Source of the DNA: CAYFUF01 sp964346245
GTDB lineage: Bacteria; Bacillota; Clostridia; Tissierellales; Peptoniphilaceae
Reading direction: 5' to 3'
Assembly (NCBI GenBank): GCA_964346245.1
Contig: CAYFUF010000002.1
Span: 1 to 64,000 of the forward strand
Length of the DNA: 64,000 nt
The first letter of the stretch is position 1. Every line of letters begins with the position of its first letter. Positions 17,882-26,467 of the stretch are shown here, in pieces. The notes below the pieces were generated by a model. It worked only from the letters and a program-made list of their open reading frames with translations, had not been told where the DNA came from and searched no databases. Position numbers and translations under genes: made by a program.

Positions 17882-18274
17882 CTAATCCAAAGTCGCGGTA
17901 TACTTCCGCCAACAACCGAAAGCTGAGATTTCTTTCTGCCCTTGGGTAATAATCGGCTCAGCAACCACACCCAAGACCTCTTCCCCATCTTCTAAACTAA
18001 CTTTACCGATGGTCAAGCCGGCAGGCTCCCCAAGCAGGACCTGGGTTAAGCCCTCATGGGATAGGGCCCAAACTTCCACATTGACCTGGCAAGCATGGGG
18101 ATCTTCAGGAGATACCCGGTACATGGCTGGGTTGGCATCATTGATGGAAAACAGGCGGTACTCCTTTTTTGTCCGCGCTTCTCGCAAAAACTCTGCATCA
18201 ACAGCGAGCAAATTCTTTTCTAATTCCAGACCCCGCATGAGGGTCCCATTCACAGCTAGCCTTACTTTATCCAC
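17882..18274 (-). CDS. Stand-alone allophanate hydrolase C-terminal domain protein
   Basis: At 130 residues it matches the small C-terminal domain of allophanate hydrolase (AtzF/DUR1 type) almost end to end: VNGTLMRGLEL, REARTKKEYRLFSI, VEVWAL, GLTIGKVSLEDG and ISAFGCWRKY. In two-domain enzymes this module follows an amidase domain and has been linked to the decarboxylation half of allophanate breakdown. Here it is a separate gene with no amidase partner next to it; an amidase without this domain lies at 58828-60300. It may act on a carboxylated urea-like compound, but that is inference. The neighbour upstream on the same strand is an acetyltransferase. Confidence 0.75.
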   Translation of the reverse strand: MDKVRLAVNGTLMRGLELEKNLLAVDAEFLREARTKKEYRLFSINDANPAMYRVSPEDPHACQVNVEVWALSHEGLTQVLLGEPAGLTIGKVSLEDGEEVLGVVAEPIITQGQKEISAFGCWRKYTATLD

Positions 18275-18348
18275 ATCTTCCTCCTTTGGTTGGCAGCACG
18301 GGCCGCTCTAGGCCTATTTATCCTGCCCAATTTTACCTTTGAAACTTC

Positions 18349-18966
18349 CTAACCAAGCCAATCTTCTCTCATCAGAATATAGCGGTAGTCGTCTCGGTGC
18401 TCCTTCAGCTGCTTGGCGTAGACCGTGCCCAGCTTGACGAAGCGAAAGCCCAACTTCTCAATCACCCTTCGGGACTGGTTGTTGCCTTTGAAGTGGGAGC
18501 AAGTGATTGCGTCGAGATCAAGCTCGTCGAAGGCATACTGGATAAGAAGCTTTGACGCTTCGGGAATTATGCCTTTGCCCCAGTGGGCTTTGGCAAGGAC
18601 ATAGCCCAATTCCAGGGCGTGAAGGTGGTCATAAAAGTGGTCCTCCTTGGTCCATGGCTGGTGGAGCCCCAAGGATCCCACCACCTTCCCTCTGCCGCTA
18701 GGTGAACTCTTACCTGCTTGACTCCCCTCATCCTTGGCTGAATCCTCACTATCCTCCTTCAGCACCAAGGCGAAGAGATTCTTCTCCTTCATGAAGAGGC
18801 GGAGGATGAGTTGCGATTGGTCAATGGAGGTGTGGTGGGGCCAACCGGCCATCTCGCCTACGCCAGGAACGGAGGCGTAGGCGTATAAGTCGTCTAGGTC
18901 TGTCTCCTGGAAAGGCCGCAGCAAGATGCGGTCCGTTTCCAGCCGGGTCGGTTCTCCGCTAAGCAT
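18349..18966 (-). CDS. GNAT family N-acetyltransferase (RimJ/RimL type)
   Basis: A 205-residue acetyltransferase. The N-terminal TDRILLRPFQETD is the typical opening of the RimJ/RimL and spermidine-acetyltransferase subgroup. The acetyl-CoA-binding region is LGYVLAKAHWGKGIIPEASKLLIQYAF (about 135-160), followed by ITCSHFKGNNQSRRVIEKLGF. A low-complexity Ser/Asp/Gly insert near residue 80 lengthens the beta-hairpin. The start codon overlaps the pepF stop by 8 bases, so the two are translationally coupled. The substrate is unknown: a ribosomal protein N-terminus or a small amine. Confidence 0.85.
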   Translation of the reverse strand: MLSGEPTRLETDRILLRPFQETDLDDLYAYASVPGVGEMAGWPHHTSIDQSQLILRLFMKEKNLFALVLKEDSEDSAKDEGSQAGKSSPSGRGKVVGSLGLHQPWTKEDHFYDHLHALELGYVLAKAHWGKGIIPEASKLLIQYAFDELDLDAITCSHFKGNNQSRRVIEKLGFRFVKLGTVYAKQLKEHRDDYRYILMREDWLG

Positions 18967-20728
18967 TGTCTTTCACCTGGTCGACCAAGTCGACGAAGGT
19001 TTTCACGTAGGATTCGAAAGCTTCCAAGCTAGCTAGCCAAGTGGCCTTGTCTGTGAAGTCAAGGTCGACTAGGCGGCCCACTTCCTCCACGCTTGCTACC
19101 GTGGTAGCCGTCAGCATGTCGTCATATTGGTCCATAAACTCTGATCCCTTCTCCTGGGCTTTTTGGTATAGGCTCATAGCGAAGAGCGCCCCGAAAGCAT
19201 AAGGGAAATTGTAGTAGGATAATCCGGCGGAGTAGTAGTGCCCCTTGCAAGCCCACATGTAAGGATTGAGGCTGTCTTCTTGAATGCCGTCACCGTAAGC
19301 TTCCGTCTGAGCTCTATGCATGATATCTTTCAGATCCTCTGGGGTTAACATCTCTTCCTTGACCCGCTCGAAAACCTCGTCTTCAAAGAGGAAGCGGGAC
19401 AGGATGTCGTTGATGACCTGGCTGATATTCATCAAGAAGGAGTCCAAGAGGCCGATTTTTACCTCCGCATCCTCTGCCTTATCTAAGGCTTCTAGGAGGA
19501 AGTGAGTCTCGTTGAACGTGGATGCGGTCTCGGCTACCGGCATGGTGTATCCTTGGTTGAGTGCGTTGTGATCTTGGATTCGGGCGCCGTGGTAAGCGTG
19601 GCCCAACTCATGGGCTAAGGTATCGACCGCGGAGAAAGAGCCATCAAAGTTAGTGAGAACCCGGCTTTGTTCCAAAGCGGGTAGGTTGGCACAGAAAGCA
19701 CCACCCACCTTGGCCTCGCGTGGGTAGAAGTCAATCCAATTTTCATCATAGGCCTGAGCGATCAGGTCTGCGATGGGCTGGTGGAGCTTGGCGAAGGAGT
19801 CCACTAGGATCTCTTTCGACTCGTCCACACTGCAAGAAGAAGGCAGCTTGCCCATGGGCGCAAAGAGATCTGCCCAATGGAGCTGGTCTTGGTCGAAGTA
19901 CTTTCCCTTAGCCTTAAAGTAGTCAACGAAGACATCCTTCTTTTCCCTCATAGCAGAAATTAGGGCATCCAGGGTTTCGCGGCTCATCCTGCTCGCAAAT
20001 AGCGCCTCGTCGAGGGGGCTTTGGAATCCACGCTTTTGGGCGAGGAAATTGACATGGCCCTTAATGGAGGTAAGCGCGTAAGAGAGGGGCGTCTCAATCT
20101 GAGGATAGAGGCTGAGCTCTGCCTCATAAGCTTCATGGCGAGTTGCTTGGTCGGGATCGTAGGCAAGGTTGCGCAGCTCGGTCAGGCTCTTTTTTCCATC
20201 CCTGAACTCAGCTGTCACCGATGAGGTAAGGGTATCAAAGAGGTTTTCCCAGGCGCCTACGCCGAAGATGTTCAGCTGGCTAATTAGCTCCTCGCTGACT
20301 CCGTCCAGGGAGTGTTTAGACTGGTCAATTCGCTCTTTGATGTAGAAGAGGTAGTCATCGAAGCGGCCGTCCGCCTTCACTTCCTCCAAATCCAACTTGG
20401 CTAAGCGGTTTTGGAAGTCAACCTCCCATGGTTCGTAAGTTGCCAACAGGGCGTAGAGTTTGTTTAGCTGAGCGGCTGCCCAGTTCTCCTTGGTGTTAGC
20501 AGATACCGTCAGGGAGTAAAAAGAGGAGAGCTTCCTTGCTTTCACGATGAACTTTCCAATGAACTGTAGAGCCTCTTCCACTTGGTCTAGGCTGGTTTCT
20601 TCGCTAGTAAAAATCTTGTCTGCCTCTTGTATGCCCTCCTGTAGAAACTGGAAGTCTTCCGCTAAGGCAGGGTCATCTTTTCCGTTATAGAGTGGGCTGA
20701 GGTCCCATCTTCTTTCGTTGTTTGTCAT
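18959..20728 (-). CDS. pepF: Oligoendopeptidase F (M3 family)
   Basis: A cytosolic zinc metallopeptidase that cleaves short peptides. At 589 residues it has the normal length for the PepF/M3B family. It opens with RRWDLSPLYNG, carries the zinc site HELGH followed by AYHGARIQ near residue 375, and contains the family segments YPREAKVGGAFC and ALDKAEDAEVKIGLLDSFL. The ATG follows AAGGAGA. Three 13-base tandem repeats lie immediately upstream in the leader. The acetyltransferase downstream overlaps it. Confidence 0.95.
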   Translation of the reverse strand: MTNNERRWDLSPLYNGKDDPALAEDFQFLQEGIQEADKIFTSEETSLDQVEEALQFIGKFIVKARKLSSFYSLTVSANTKENWAAAQLNKLYALLATYEPWEVDFQNRLAKLDLEEVKADGRFDDYLFYIKERIDQSKHSLDGVSEELISQLNIFGVGAWENLFDTLTSSVTAEFRDGKKSLTELRNLAYDPDQATRHEAYEAELSLYPQIETPLSYALTSIKGHVNFLAQKRGFQSPLDEALFASRMSRETLDALISAMREKKDVFVDYFKAKGKYFDQDQLHWADLFAPMGKLPSSCSVDESKEILVDSFAKLHQPIADLIAQAYDENWIDFYPREAKVGGAFCANLPALEQSRVLTNFDGSFSAVDTLAHELGHAYHGARIQDHNALNQGYTMPVAETASTFNETHFLLEALDKAEDAEVKIGLLDSFLMNISQVINDILSRFLFEDEVFERVKEEMLTPEDLKDIMHRAQTEAYGDGIQEDSLNPYMWACKGHYYSAGLSYYNFPYAFGALFAMSLYQKAQEKGSEFMDQYDDMLTATTVASVEEVGRLVDLDFTDKATWLASLEAFESYVKTFVDLVDQVKDNA

Positions 20729-20740
20729 GCTATCTCCTTT

Positions 20741-20779
20741 ATTCTTTATGGATATTCTTTATGGCTATTCTTTATGGGA
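20741..20779 (-). repeat. Three 13-base tandem repeats in the pepF leader
   Basis: ATTCTTTATGG starts at 20741, 20754 and 20767 (plus strand), an exact 13-base period with one varying base. The array sits directly before the pepF ribosome site and after the ansA terminator. Confidence 0.75.
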
Positions 20780-20815
20780 AGACCCAGCTGCTTAAAGGCA
20801 GCCTCAGGTCTTCTT
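20780..20815 (-). terminator. Probable hairpin terminator after ansA
   Basis: On the minus strand, GAAGACC..GGCTGC pairs with GCAGC..GGTCTTC around a short loop. No clear T run follows, so it is a weak or processed terminator. Confidence 0.5.
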
Positions 20816-20844
20816 ATCACCATTCATCACAAATACTAATTATC

Positions 20845-21834
20845 CTATTTCACCGGTCTGTCGTTTTGCACGTCCTGGTAAAAGAAGTCGACAATCTCTT
20901 TCTCCTGGTCGCTCTGCCCCATGGCCACCATCACCTTGGTGAAGCAAGCTTCGGGGATGAGTTCCTTACCATCATGGATGCCGAAATTGCGGCTAGCGAT
21001 GTTGCCTTGGGCGTAGACGGACATGTCCGAACCTTCGTAGAGGACTTGGCTGCAGACAAAGACCAAGATACCCTTAGCCCGCCAATCTCTCACCTTGTCA
21101 TGGAAGCTGGTTGATAGGCCGCTGAGGCCGAAGACCTCAATGACAACCGCCCGATACTTGTCGTCGATGAAGTCAAAGTCTTGGGCATCGATTCCAGGGA
21201 AGAGTTTTAGCAAAAAGACCTTCGGCTCCAGCTTGGTATAGAAGTGGGTGTCCTCTTCCTTTCTGACCAGGTCGATGTAGGGGCGGATGTGGCCATCCTC
21301 GATGGAGGCAACGGTGGGGATGTTGACCGAATGGAAGGCATCAAAGTCCCTGCTGTAGAGCTTGGTGACGTGGTTGCCGAACATGGCCTTGCCGTTGAAG
21401 ACTACGTAGACGCCAGGGCGGTCGTTCTTGATAGCGAAAGTGCAGGCGTCATAGAGGTTTCTTTTCCCGTCGGTGACCACATCACCGATGGGTTTTTGGG
21501 CTCCCGTCAGTACGATGTTCTTGGTTGGGTTTTGAACCATGTAGGTGATGGCGGATGCCGTGTAGGCCAAGGTGTCTGTCCCATGGGTAATGACAAAGCC
21601 ATCAAACTCTTCATAGCGGTCCTCAATAACTTGGACAATATCCACCCATACCTGGCAGTTAATGTCTGAGGACTCCAGCGCGTAGAGGGAGACCAAGTCG
21701 ACATCGAACTCCTCTTTCAGCATAGGCACATGGGTTAAAATTTCCTCAACACTCATGGTGGGCTGCAGGCCATCCTTGGTTGGTATGGATGCGATGGTTC
21801 CACCCAAACCAATAATCAACAGTTTTTTCTTCAT
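20845..21834 (-). CDS. ansA: Type I L-asparaginase
   Basis: Hydrolyses L-asparagine to aspartate and ammonia in the cytosol. It has 329 residues and no signal peptide. The N-terminal active-site segment IIGLGGTIAS carries the nucleophilic Thr at residue 13, and the second catalytic segment is THGTDTLAYTASA near residue 87. The short length and cytosolic location fit the type I (AnsA) class. It is bounded upstream by the ptsI terminator and downstream by a hairpin. Confidence 0.94.
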   Translation of the reverse strand: MKKKLLIIGLGGTIASIPTKDGLQPTMSVEEILTHVPMLKEEFDVDLVSLYALESSDINCQVWVDIVQVIEDRYEEFDGFVITHGTDTLAYTASAITYMVQNPTKNIVLTGAQKPIGDVVTDGKRNLYDACTFAIKNDRPGVYVVFNGKAMFGNHVTKLYSRDFDAFHSVNIPTVASIEDGHIRPYIDLVRKEEDTHFYTKLEPKVFLLKLFPGIDAQDFDFIDDKYRAVVIEVFGLSGLSTSFHDKVRDWRAKGILVFVCSQVLYEGSDMSVYAQGNIASRNFGIHDGKELIPEACFTKVMVAMGQSDQEKEIVDFFYQDVQNDRPVK

Positions 21835-21849
21835 CTTGCTTCCTCTTCT

Positions 21850-21882
21850 AAAAAGACAAGCGGTCTATGCGCTTGTCTTTTT
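21850..21882 (-). terminator. Terminator after ptsI
   Basis: A 13-base perfect stem (AAAAAGACAAGCG with its complement, 21850-21862 and 21870-21882) ends in T5 on either strand. Confidence 0.9.
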
Positions 21883-21903
21883 GGCTTGTGTGCTTAAGTC
21901 AGT

Positions 21904-23625
21904 TTACTTATTGCTATTCTGGTCGATGAGTCTACAGATGTCTTCCTGAGACGAGCTGGCTAAAACTCGGTTGGCAAAAGCTTCCGCCTCCGACTTCCTT
22001 GCCCGAATCAGTATGCTTTTCACCTTAGCAATCTTAGAGGATGGGCAGGAAAACTCGTCGAGCCCCATGCCTAAGAGCAGGTAGCTGGCATCGGAGTCAC
22101 CGGCGAAACCTCCGCACATGGCCACCCTCTTGCCGGCATTCTTGGCCGCGTCGATGACAATCTTAATCGACCGGAGGACCGATGGGTGGTAGGTGTCGTA
22201 GAGCTGGTTGATCTTGGAGTTGCCGCGGTCGACAGCCAGCATGTACTGGGTCAAGTCGTTGGTGCCGATGCTGAAGAAATCGCAGTGCTTAATCAGCTCG
22301 TTGGCAATGATTACCGAGGAGGGCGTCTCAATCATGATGCCCACTTCGATGGATGGGTCATAGAAGATTCCCTCTTGGTCCAAGTCAGCCTTGATTTTAG
22401 CAATCCGGTCTTGGACGGCTATGATCTCCTCAACGGAGATGACTAGAGGAATGAGAATCTTGACCTTGCCGTAGGCGGAAGCCCGTAACATTGCCCTAAG
22501 CTGGGCATCAAACATCTCTGGATAGTCGAAGCTGATCCGAATTGCCCGCCAACCCAAGAAGGGGTTCTCCTCGTTGGGGATGTCCGCATAGGGCAAGGGC
22601 TTGTCTGCCCCAATATCTAACGTTCTTATGGTCAAGGGCTTGCCCTTGAGGTTTTCCACCGCCTTCTTGTACTCGAGGAATTGGTCCTCCTCTGAAGGAA
22701 AGTAGGGCGTTTTCATGAAGAGAAATTCCGTGCGGAAGAGGCCTACCCCATCGGCTCCGTTCTCCAGACCCATGCCGATATCCTCTGCCGTATCGATATT
22801 ACAGTTGACTTCGATATCTACATCATCCTTGGTGACGACTCGGACGTCCTTTACCTCTTCTAGACGCAGCTTTTCCTCTTCCAGCTTGTGAATAATGACA
22901 CTATAGTAATTCAGCTCTTCTTCCGTAGGATTGATGATGAGCTTTTCATTTTCTGCATCGAGGATAAGTAGGTCCCCGTCTTTGACGTGCTGGGTGACAT
23001 TTTTCATGCCGACCAGCGATGGGATGCCTAGCGTTTGGGCAATGATGGACACGTGGGAAGTCCGACCACCCAGGTCATTTGCAAAGCCCAGTATATGCTT
23101 CTTATCCATGTGGGAAGTATCCGATGGGGTGAGCTCGTCCGAGATAATGATGTAATCCTTGTCCAGGTGAGACAGGGTATCTGGCTCGATGCTCTGGAGG
23201 ATGTAGAGCAGGTTCATGCCGATGTGGCGGTAGTCCGCTGCCCGCTCTCGAAGATAGTTATCCTCGATAATATCGATCATGGAAACCATCTCATCGACCG
23301 TTTCCTTAACCGCCCACTCCCCATTGATCTTGTAGTTTTCAATTTTCTTTATGGCTGTCTCCAAAAAGTAAGGATCAATCAATAGCTCAATTTGAACCTT
23401 GACTACCTCTCTGACCGTCTGACTCATGGATGTTTCTCTTGCCAGCTGGTCTCGAAGCTCCTTCTCATAGCGGCCAAAAGCGCTTCTCAGCAAGTCCTTT
23501 TCCGTCTCTATCGAGCGGTCTTGGATGCTGGTCTTCGCCACCTTGGCTTTCTCCTTGATGAAGACTTTTGCAGGACCGATAACCACACCACGTGATGCGA
23601 CGATCCCCGTAAGAATCTTTGACAT
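21904..23625 (-). CDS. ptsI: PTS enzyme I (phosphoenolpyruvate-protein phosphotransferase)
   Basis: Takes phosphate from PEP and passes it to HPr, the first step of the sugar phosphotransferase system. It has 573 residues, full length. The phosphohistidine segment GGRTSHVSIIA places the active His at 191, and the PEP-binding domain has GADGVGLFRTEFLF, IGTNDLTQY and MCGGFAGD. ptsH (HPr) is not next to it, which is unusual because ptsH-ptsI is the common order. Here ptsI follows pyk by 44 bases, linking PEP use by glycolysis and by sugar uptake. Confidence 0.96.
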   Translation of the reverse strand: MSKILTGIVASRGVVIGPAKVFIKEKAKVAKTSIQDRSIETEKDLLRSAFGRYEKELRDQLARETSMSQTVREVVKVQIELLIDPYFLETAIKKIENYKINGEWAVKETVDEMVSMIDIIEDNYLRERAADYRHIGMNLLYILQSIEPDTLSHLDKDYIIISDELTPSDTSHMDKKHILGFANDLGGRTSHVSIIAQTLGIPSLVGMKNVTQHVKDGDLLILDAENEKLIINPTEEELNYYSVIIHKLEEEKLRLEEVKDVRVVTKDDVDIEVNCNIDTAEDIGMGLENGADGVGLFRTEFLFMKTPYFPSEEDQFLEYKKAVENLKGKPLTIRTLDIGADKPLPYADIPNEENPFLGWRAIRISFDYPEMFDAQLRAMLRASAYGKVKILIPLVISVEEIIAVQDRIAKIKADLDQEGIFYDPSIEVGIMIETPSSVIIANELIKHCDFFSIGTNDLTQYMLAVDRGNSKINQLYDTYHPSVLRSIKIVIDAAKNAGKRVAMCGGFAGDSDASYLLLGMGLDEFSCPSSKIAKVKSILIRARKSEAEAFANRVLASSSQEDICRLIDQNSNK

Positions 23626-23669
23626 AAATGTCCCTTCTAAGATGGTGAAACGTGAACGCGTTCACTTTC

Positions 23670-25424
23670 TTATATGACCTGGGCCTCTCCTGCATAGACG
23701 AGACCGGTTGACGTATCCATAGTCAGGATGTCTCCGTCACTGATCAGGCTGGTTGCTCCTTCAGCACCGATGATGGTTGGCTTGCCAAAGTGGAGGCCAA
23801 CGATCGCCGCATGGGAGGTCAGACCGCCCTCTTCGACGATGATGCCGGAAGACTTCTCAATGAAGGAAATCAGATCGGCACCGGTGTAGGAGGCGACGAT
23901 GATATCACCCTCTTCAAAGCGTTCTTCCAGCTCAGCGGCAGTTGAGCCCACGCAAGCCTTAGCGGTTGCGGAACCCTTGCCAACGCCCATGCCTGACACC
24001 AAGATATCGCCAATGGTGTGAACCTTGATCAGGTTGGTGGCTTGTCCCCGACCTACAGGGATGCCTGCGGTTAAGACGATTTGGTCGCCCTCGGTGACAA
24101 TTTCCGTCTTCAAAGCGGCAAAGATAGACCGTTCAATCAGCTCATCCGTGTGGTCCGCATCGTTGGATAAGGCGGGGAAAACACCCCAGCACATGGACAA
24201 CTTGCGGGCAACGCTAGCGGATGGTGTCGCTGCGATAATTGGCGTATGTGGACGGTAGCGGGAAACTTGGCGGGCTGTGAAGCCTGACTGAGTCGATGTG
24301 ACGATTGCCGCCGCCTTGATGCTCTTGGCAATCCGGCAGGCTGAATCGGCGATGGACTCTGCGGTGTTGACCATGGGCCAATCGCCCCGTTTAGCCAAAG
24401 TCTCTGCAAAATCTTGGGAGGCTTCAGTCACTTCTGCGATGGACCTCATCTGCCTGACCGACTCCACAGGATACTTACCTGCGGCAGTCTCGCCGGAAAG
24501 CATGACCGCATCGGACCCATCCAAGATGGCGTTAGCTACATCGTTGACTTCCGCTCTTGTGGGCCTTGGGTTTCTCTGCATGGAATCCAACATCTGGGTG
24601 GCCGTGATAACCGGCTTGCCCATTTCGTTGGCCATCCGAATCATGTTTTTCTGAACAATGGGCACTTCCTGGGTTGGAATCTCAACGCCCAGGTCGCCGC
24701 GGGCAACCATGACGCCGTCAGAGACTTCTAGAATCTCCCGCAGGTTTCTTACGCCCTGCTCACTCTCTATCTTGGAGTAGATATGAATATCTTCTCCGCC
24801 GTTTTCTTCCAGTATCTTGCGAATCTCCAAAACATCCGCCTTACTCCTGATGAAGGAGGCGAAGATGAAGTCAATCTCATGCTTGATGCCGAAGAGGATA
24901 TCGCTTCTATCCCCTTCCGTAATGGCTGGCAGCTTGACGTCGGTGGAGGGGAGGTTGACGCCCTTGCGGTTGGAGATTTCACCATAGTTTTGGGCAATCG
25001 CATGAATCTCGGTCCCATCGATGGATTCGACGACAAACTCGACTAAGCCGTCATCGATCAGGATGCGGGAGCCTGGGCTGACATCGCCTGGCAAACCTGC
25101 ATAGGAAATGCTGACGATATCCTTAGTCCCCTCCACATCCCTGGTGGTAAAGGTTATGTGGTCGCCTCGTTCGATGGCAATCCGCTCATCGATGAAGGTG
25201 CCTAAGCGGATCTCTGGACCCTTTGTATCGAGGGCAATACCGATAGGCACATTGGTCTTTGCCCGAACCTTCTTAATGGTATTAATCTTGGCTTCATGTT
25301 CCTCATGAGAACCGTGAGAAAAGTTAAGGCGGGCAACATTCATCCCTTCGTGAACTAGATTTTCTAGGACCATCTCCGACTCAGAAGCCGGACCGATAGT
25401 ACAAACGATCTTTGTTTTCTTCAT
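23670..25424 (-). CDS. pyk: Pyruvate kinase with C-terminal PEP-utilising domain
   Basis: Converts PEP and ADP to pyruvate and ATP. I start it at ATG 25424 (MKKTKIVCTIGPAS) behind GGGAGGTAGC, giving 584 residues. The active-site region includes NFSHG, DTKGPEIR, ARGDLGVE and MLDSMQRNPRPTRAE. The last roughly 100 residues form an extra PEP-utiliser mobile domain with GGLTSHAAIVG, as in Bacillus and Lactobacillales pyruvate kinases. It starts 10 bases after pfkA, so dnaE-pfkA-pyk-ptsI look co-transcribed. Confidence 0.96.
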   Translation of the reverse strand: MKKTKIVCTIGPASESEMVLENLVHEGMNVARLNFSHGSHEEHEAKINTIKKVRAKTNVPIGIALDTKGPEIRLGTFIDERIAIERGDHITFTTRDVEGTKDIVSISYAGLPGDVSPGSRILIDDGLVEFVVESIDGTEIHAIAQNYGEISNRKGVNLPSTDVKLPAITEGDRSDILFGIKHEIDFIFASFIRSKADVLEIRKILEENGGEDIHIYSKIESEQGVRNLREILEVSDGVMVARGDLGVEIPTQEVPIVQKNMIRMANEMGKPVITATQMLDSMQRNPRPTRAEVNDVANAILDGSDAVMLSGETAAGKYPVESVRQMRSIAEVTEASQDFAETLAKRGDWPMVNTAESIADSACRIAKSIKAAAIVTSTQSGFTARQVSRYRPHTPIIAATPSASVARKLSMCWGVFPALSNDADHTDELIERSIFAALKTEIVTEGDQIVLTAGIPVGRGQATNLIKVHTIGDILVSGMGVGKGSATAKACVGSTAAELEERFEEGDIIVASYTGADLISFIEKSSGIIVEEGGLTSHAAIVGLHFGKPTIIGAEGATSLISDGDILTMDTSTGLVYAGEAQVI

Positions 25425-25434
25425 TGCTACCTCC

Positions 25435-26394
25435 CTAACTGGATAAGACTTTCGCCATCTCGTATAGCTCTTCATCTAAGACGTGCTTGACATTGACTGC
25501 CTCAGCAATGGGCATGGTAAAGAGCTGGCTGCCCTTGACCCCAATAGCTACCGAGGATGTGCCCTTGTCCAAGAGTTCTACTGCCTTGTAACCCATTTCA
25601 CAGCCTAATCTAGCATCGGTCATGCTGGGGCTGCCACCCCTCTGGACGTGACCCAAAATCGTAATCCTGGTGTCAACACCAGTCAAGCGCTGGATATCTT
25701 CCTTCATCTGGTAAGGCTCGCCAACGCCCTCAGCGATGACGATGATGTGGTGCCTCTTGCCCCTCTTGCGGCCTCGCTCGATGCGCTCGACGACTTCGTC
25801 GATGGAATACTCGTGCTCGGGAATGATGATGCTCTCCGCGCCACCGGCAATACCGGCATAAAGAGCAATATCTCCACAGCTGCGGCCCATGACCTCAATC
25901 AGGTTAGCCCGGCCGTGGGAGCTGGAGGTATCTCTCAGCTTGCCGATGGATTCGATAACCGTCTCCACGGCGGTATGGAAGCCGATGGTGTAGTCGGTGT
26001 AACCCATGTCGTTATCGATGGTGCAGGGGATGCAAACCGTGTTAATGCCCAGCTTTGCTAGGGCGGCAGCCCCCATCATGGACCCGTCTCCGCCCATGAC
26101 AACCAAGCTGTTAATACCAAACTGTCTCAAGATGCGGACGGCTTTTTCCTGTCCTTCCGCTGTTCTAAATTCTTCACTGCGGGCCGAACCGAGCATGGTT
26201 CCACCCTTTTGTATAATATCTGCGACACTGGAGACATTCATCTCGTAAATGTCGCCGGCCATCAATCCATCGTAACCGAAACGGATTCCTTTGACCCGCA
26301 TGCCCTTGTCGAAGGCTGTTCGAGCGATTGCCCGAATGGTTGCATTCATTCCGGGTGCGTCTCCACCTGAAGTTAGGATTCCTATTGTTGTCAT
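25435..26394 (-). CDS. pfkA: ATP-dependent 6-phosphofructokinase
   Basis: Phosphorylates fructose 6-phosphate, the committing step of glycolysis. ATG 26394 follows GGAGGTGCC and gives a 319-residue bacterial-length enzyme starting MTTIGILTSGGDAPGMN. The ATP-site GGDGSM, the catalytic PCTIDND (residues near 124-130) and the fructose-6-phosphate site EVMGRSCGD are all present, as is the effector-site Arg-rich stretch ERGRKRGKRHH. It lies between dnaE and pyk, the classical Bacillota arrangement. Confidence 0.97.
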   Translation of the reverse strand: MTTIGILTSGGDAPGMNATIRAIARTAFDKGMRVKGIRFGYDGLMAGDIYEMNVSSVADIIQKGGTMLGSARSEEFRTAEGQEKAVRILRQFGINSLVVMGGDGSMMGAAALAKLGINTVCIPCTIDNDMGYTDYTIGFHTAVETVIESIGKLRDTSSSHGRANLIEVMGRSCGDIALYAGIAGGAESIIIPEHEYSIDEVVERIERGRKRGKRHHIIVIAEGVGEPYQMKEDIQRLTGVDTRITILGHVQRGGSPSMTDARLGCEMGYKAVELLDKGTSSVAIGVKGSQLFTMPIAEAVNVKHVLDEELYEMAKVLSS

Positions 26395-26467
26395 TGGCAC
26401 CTCCATAAAACTAAAATCCAAGTATAGTATAAGGCAAAATCAGTTCATCTTGATAAAAAACTCATCT

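Noticed and set aside
17882..18274. Gamma-glutamylcyclotransferase assignment for the 130-residue protein
   Set aside because: The LTIGKVSLEDG and ISAFGCWRKY segments match the allophanate hydrolase C-domain much better.
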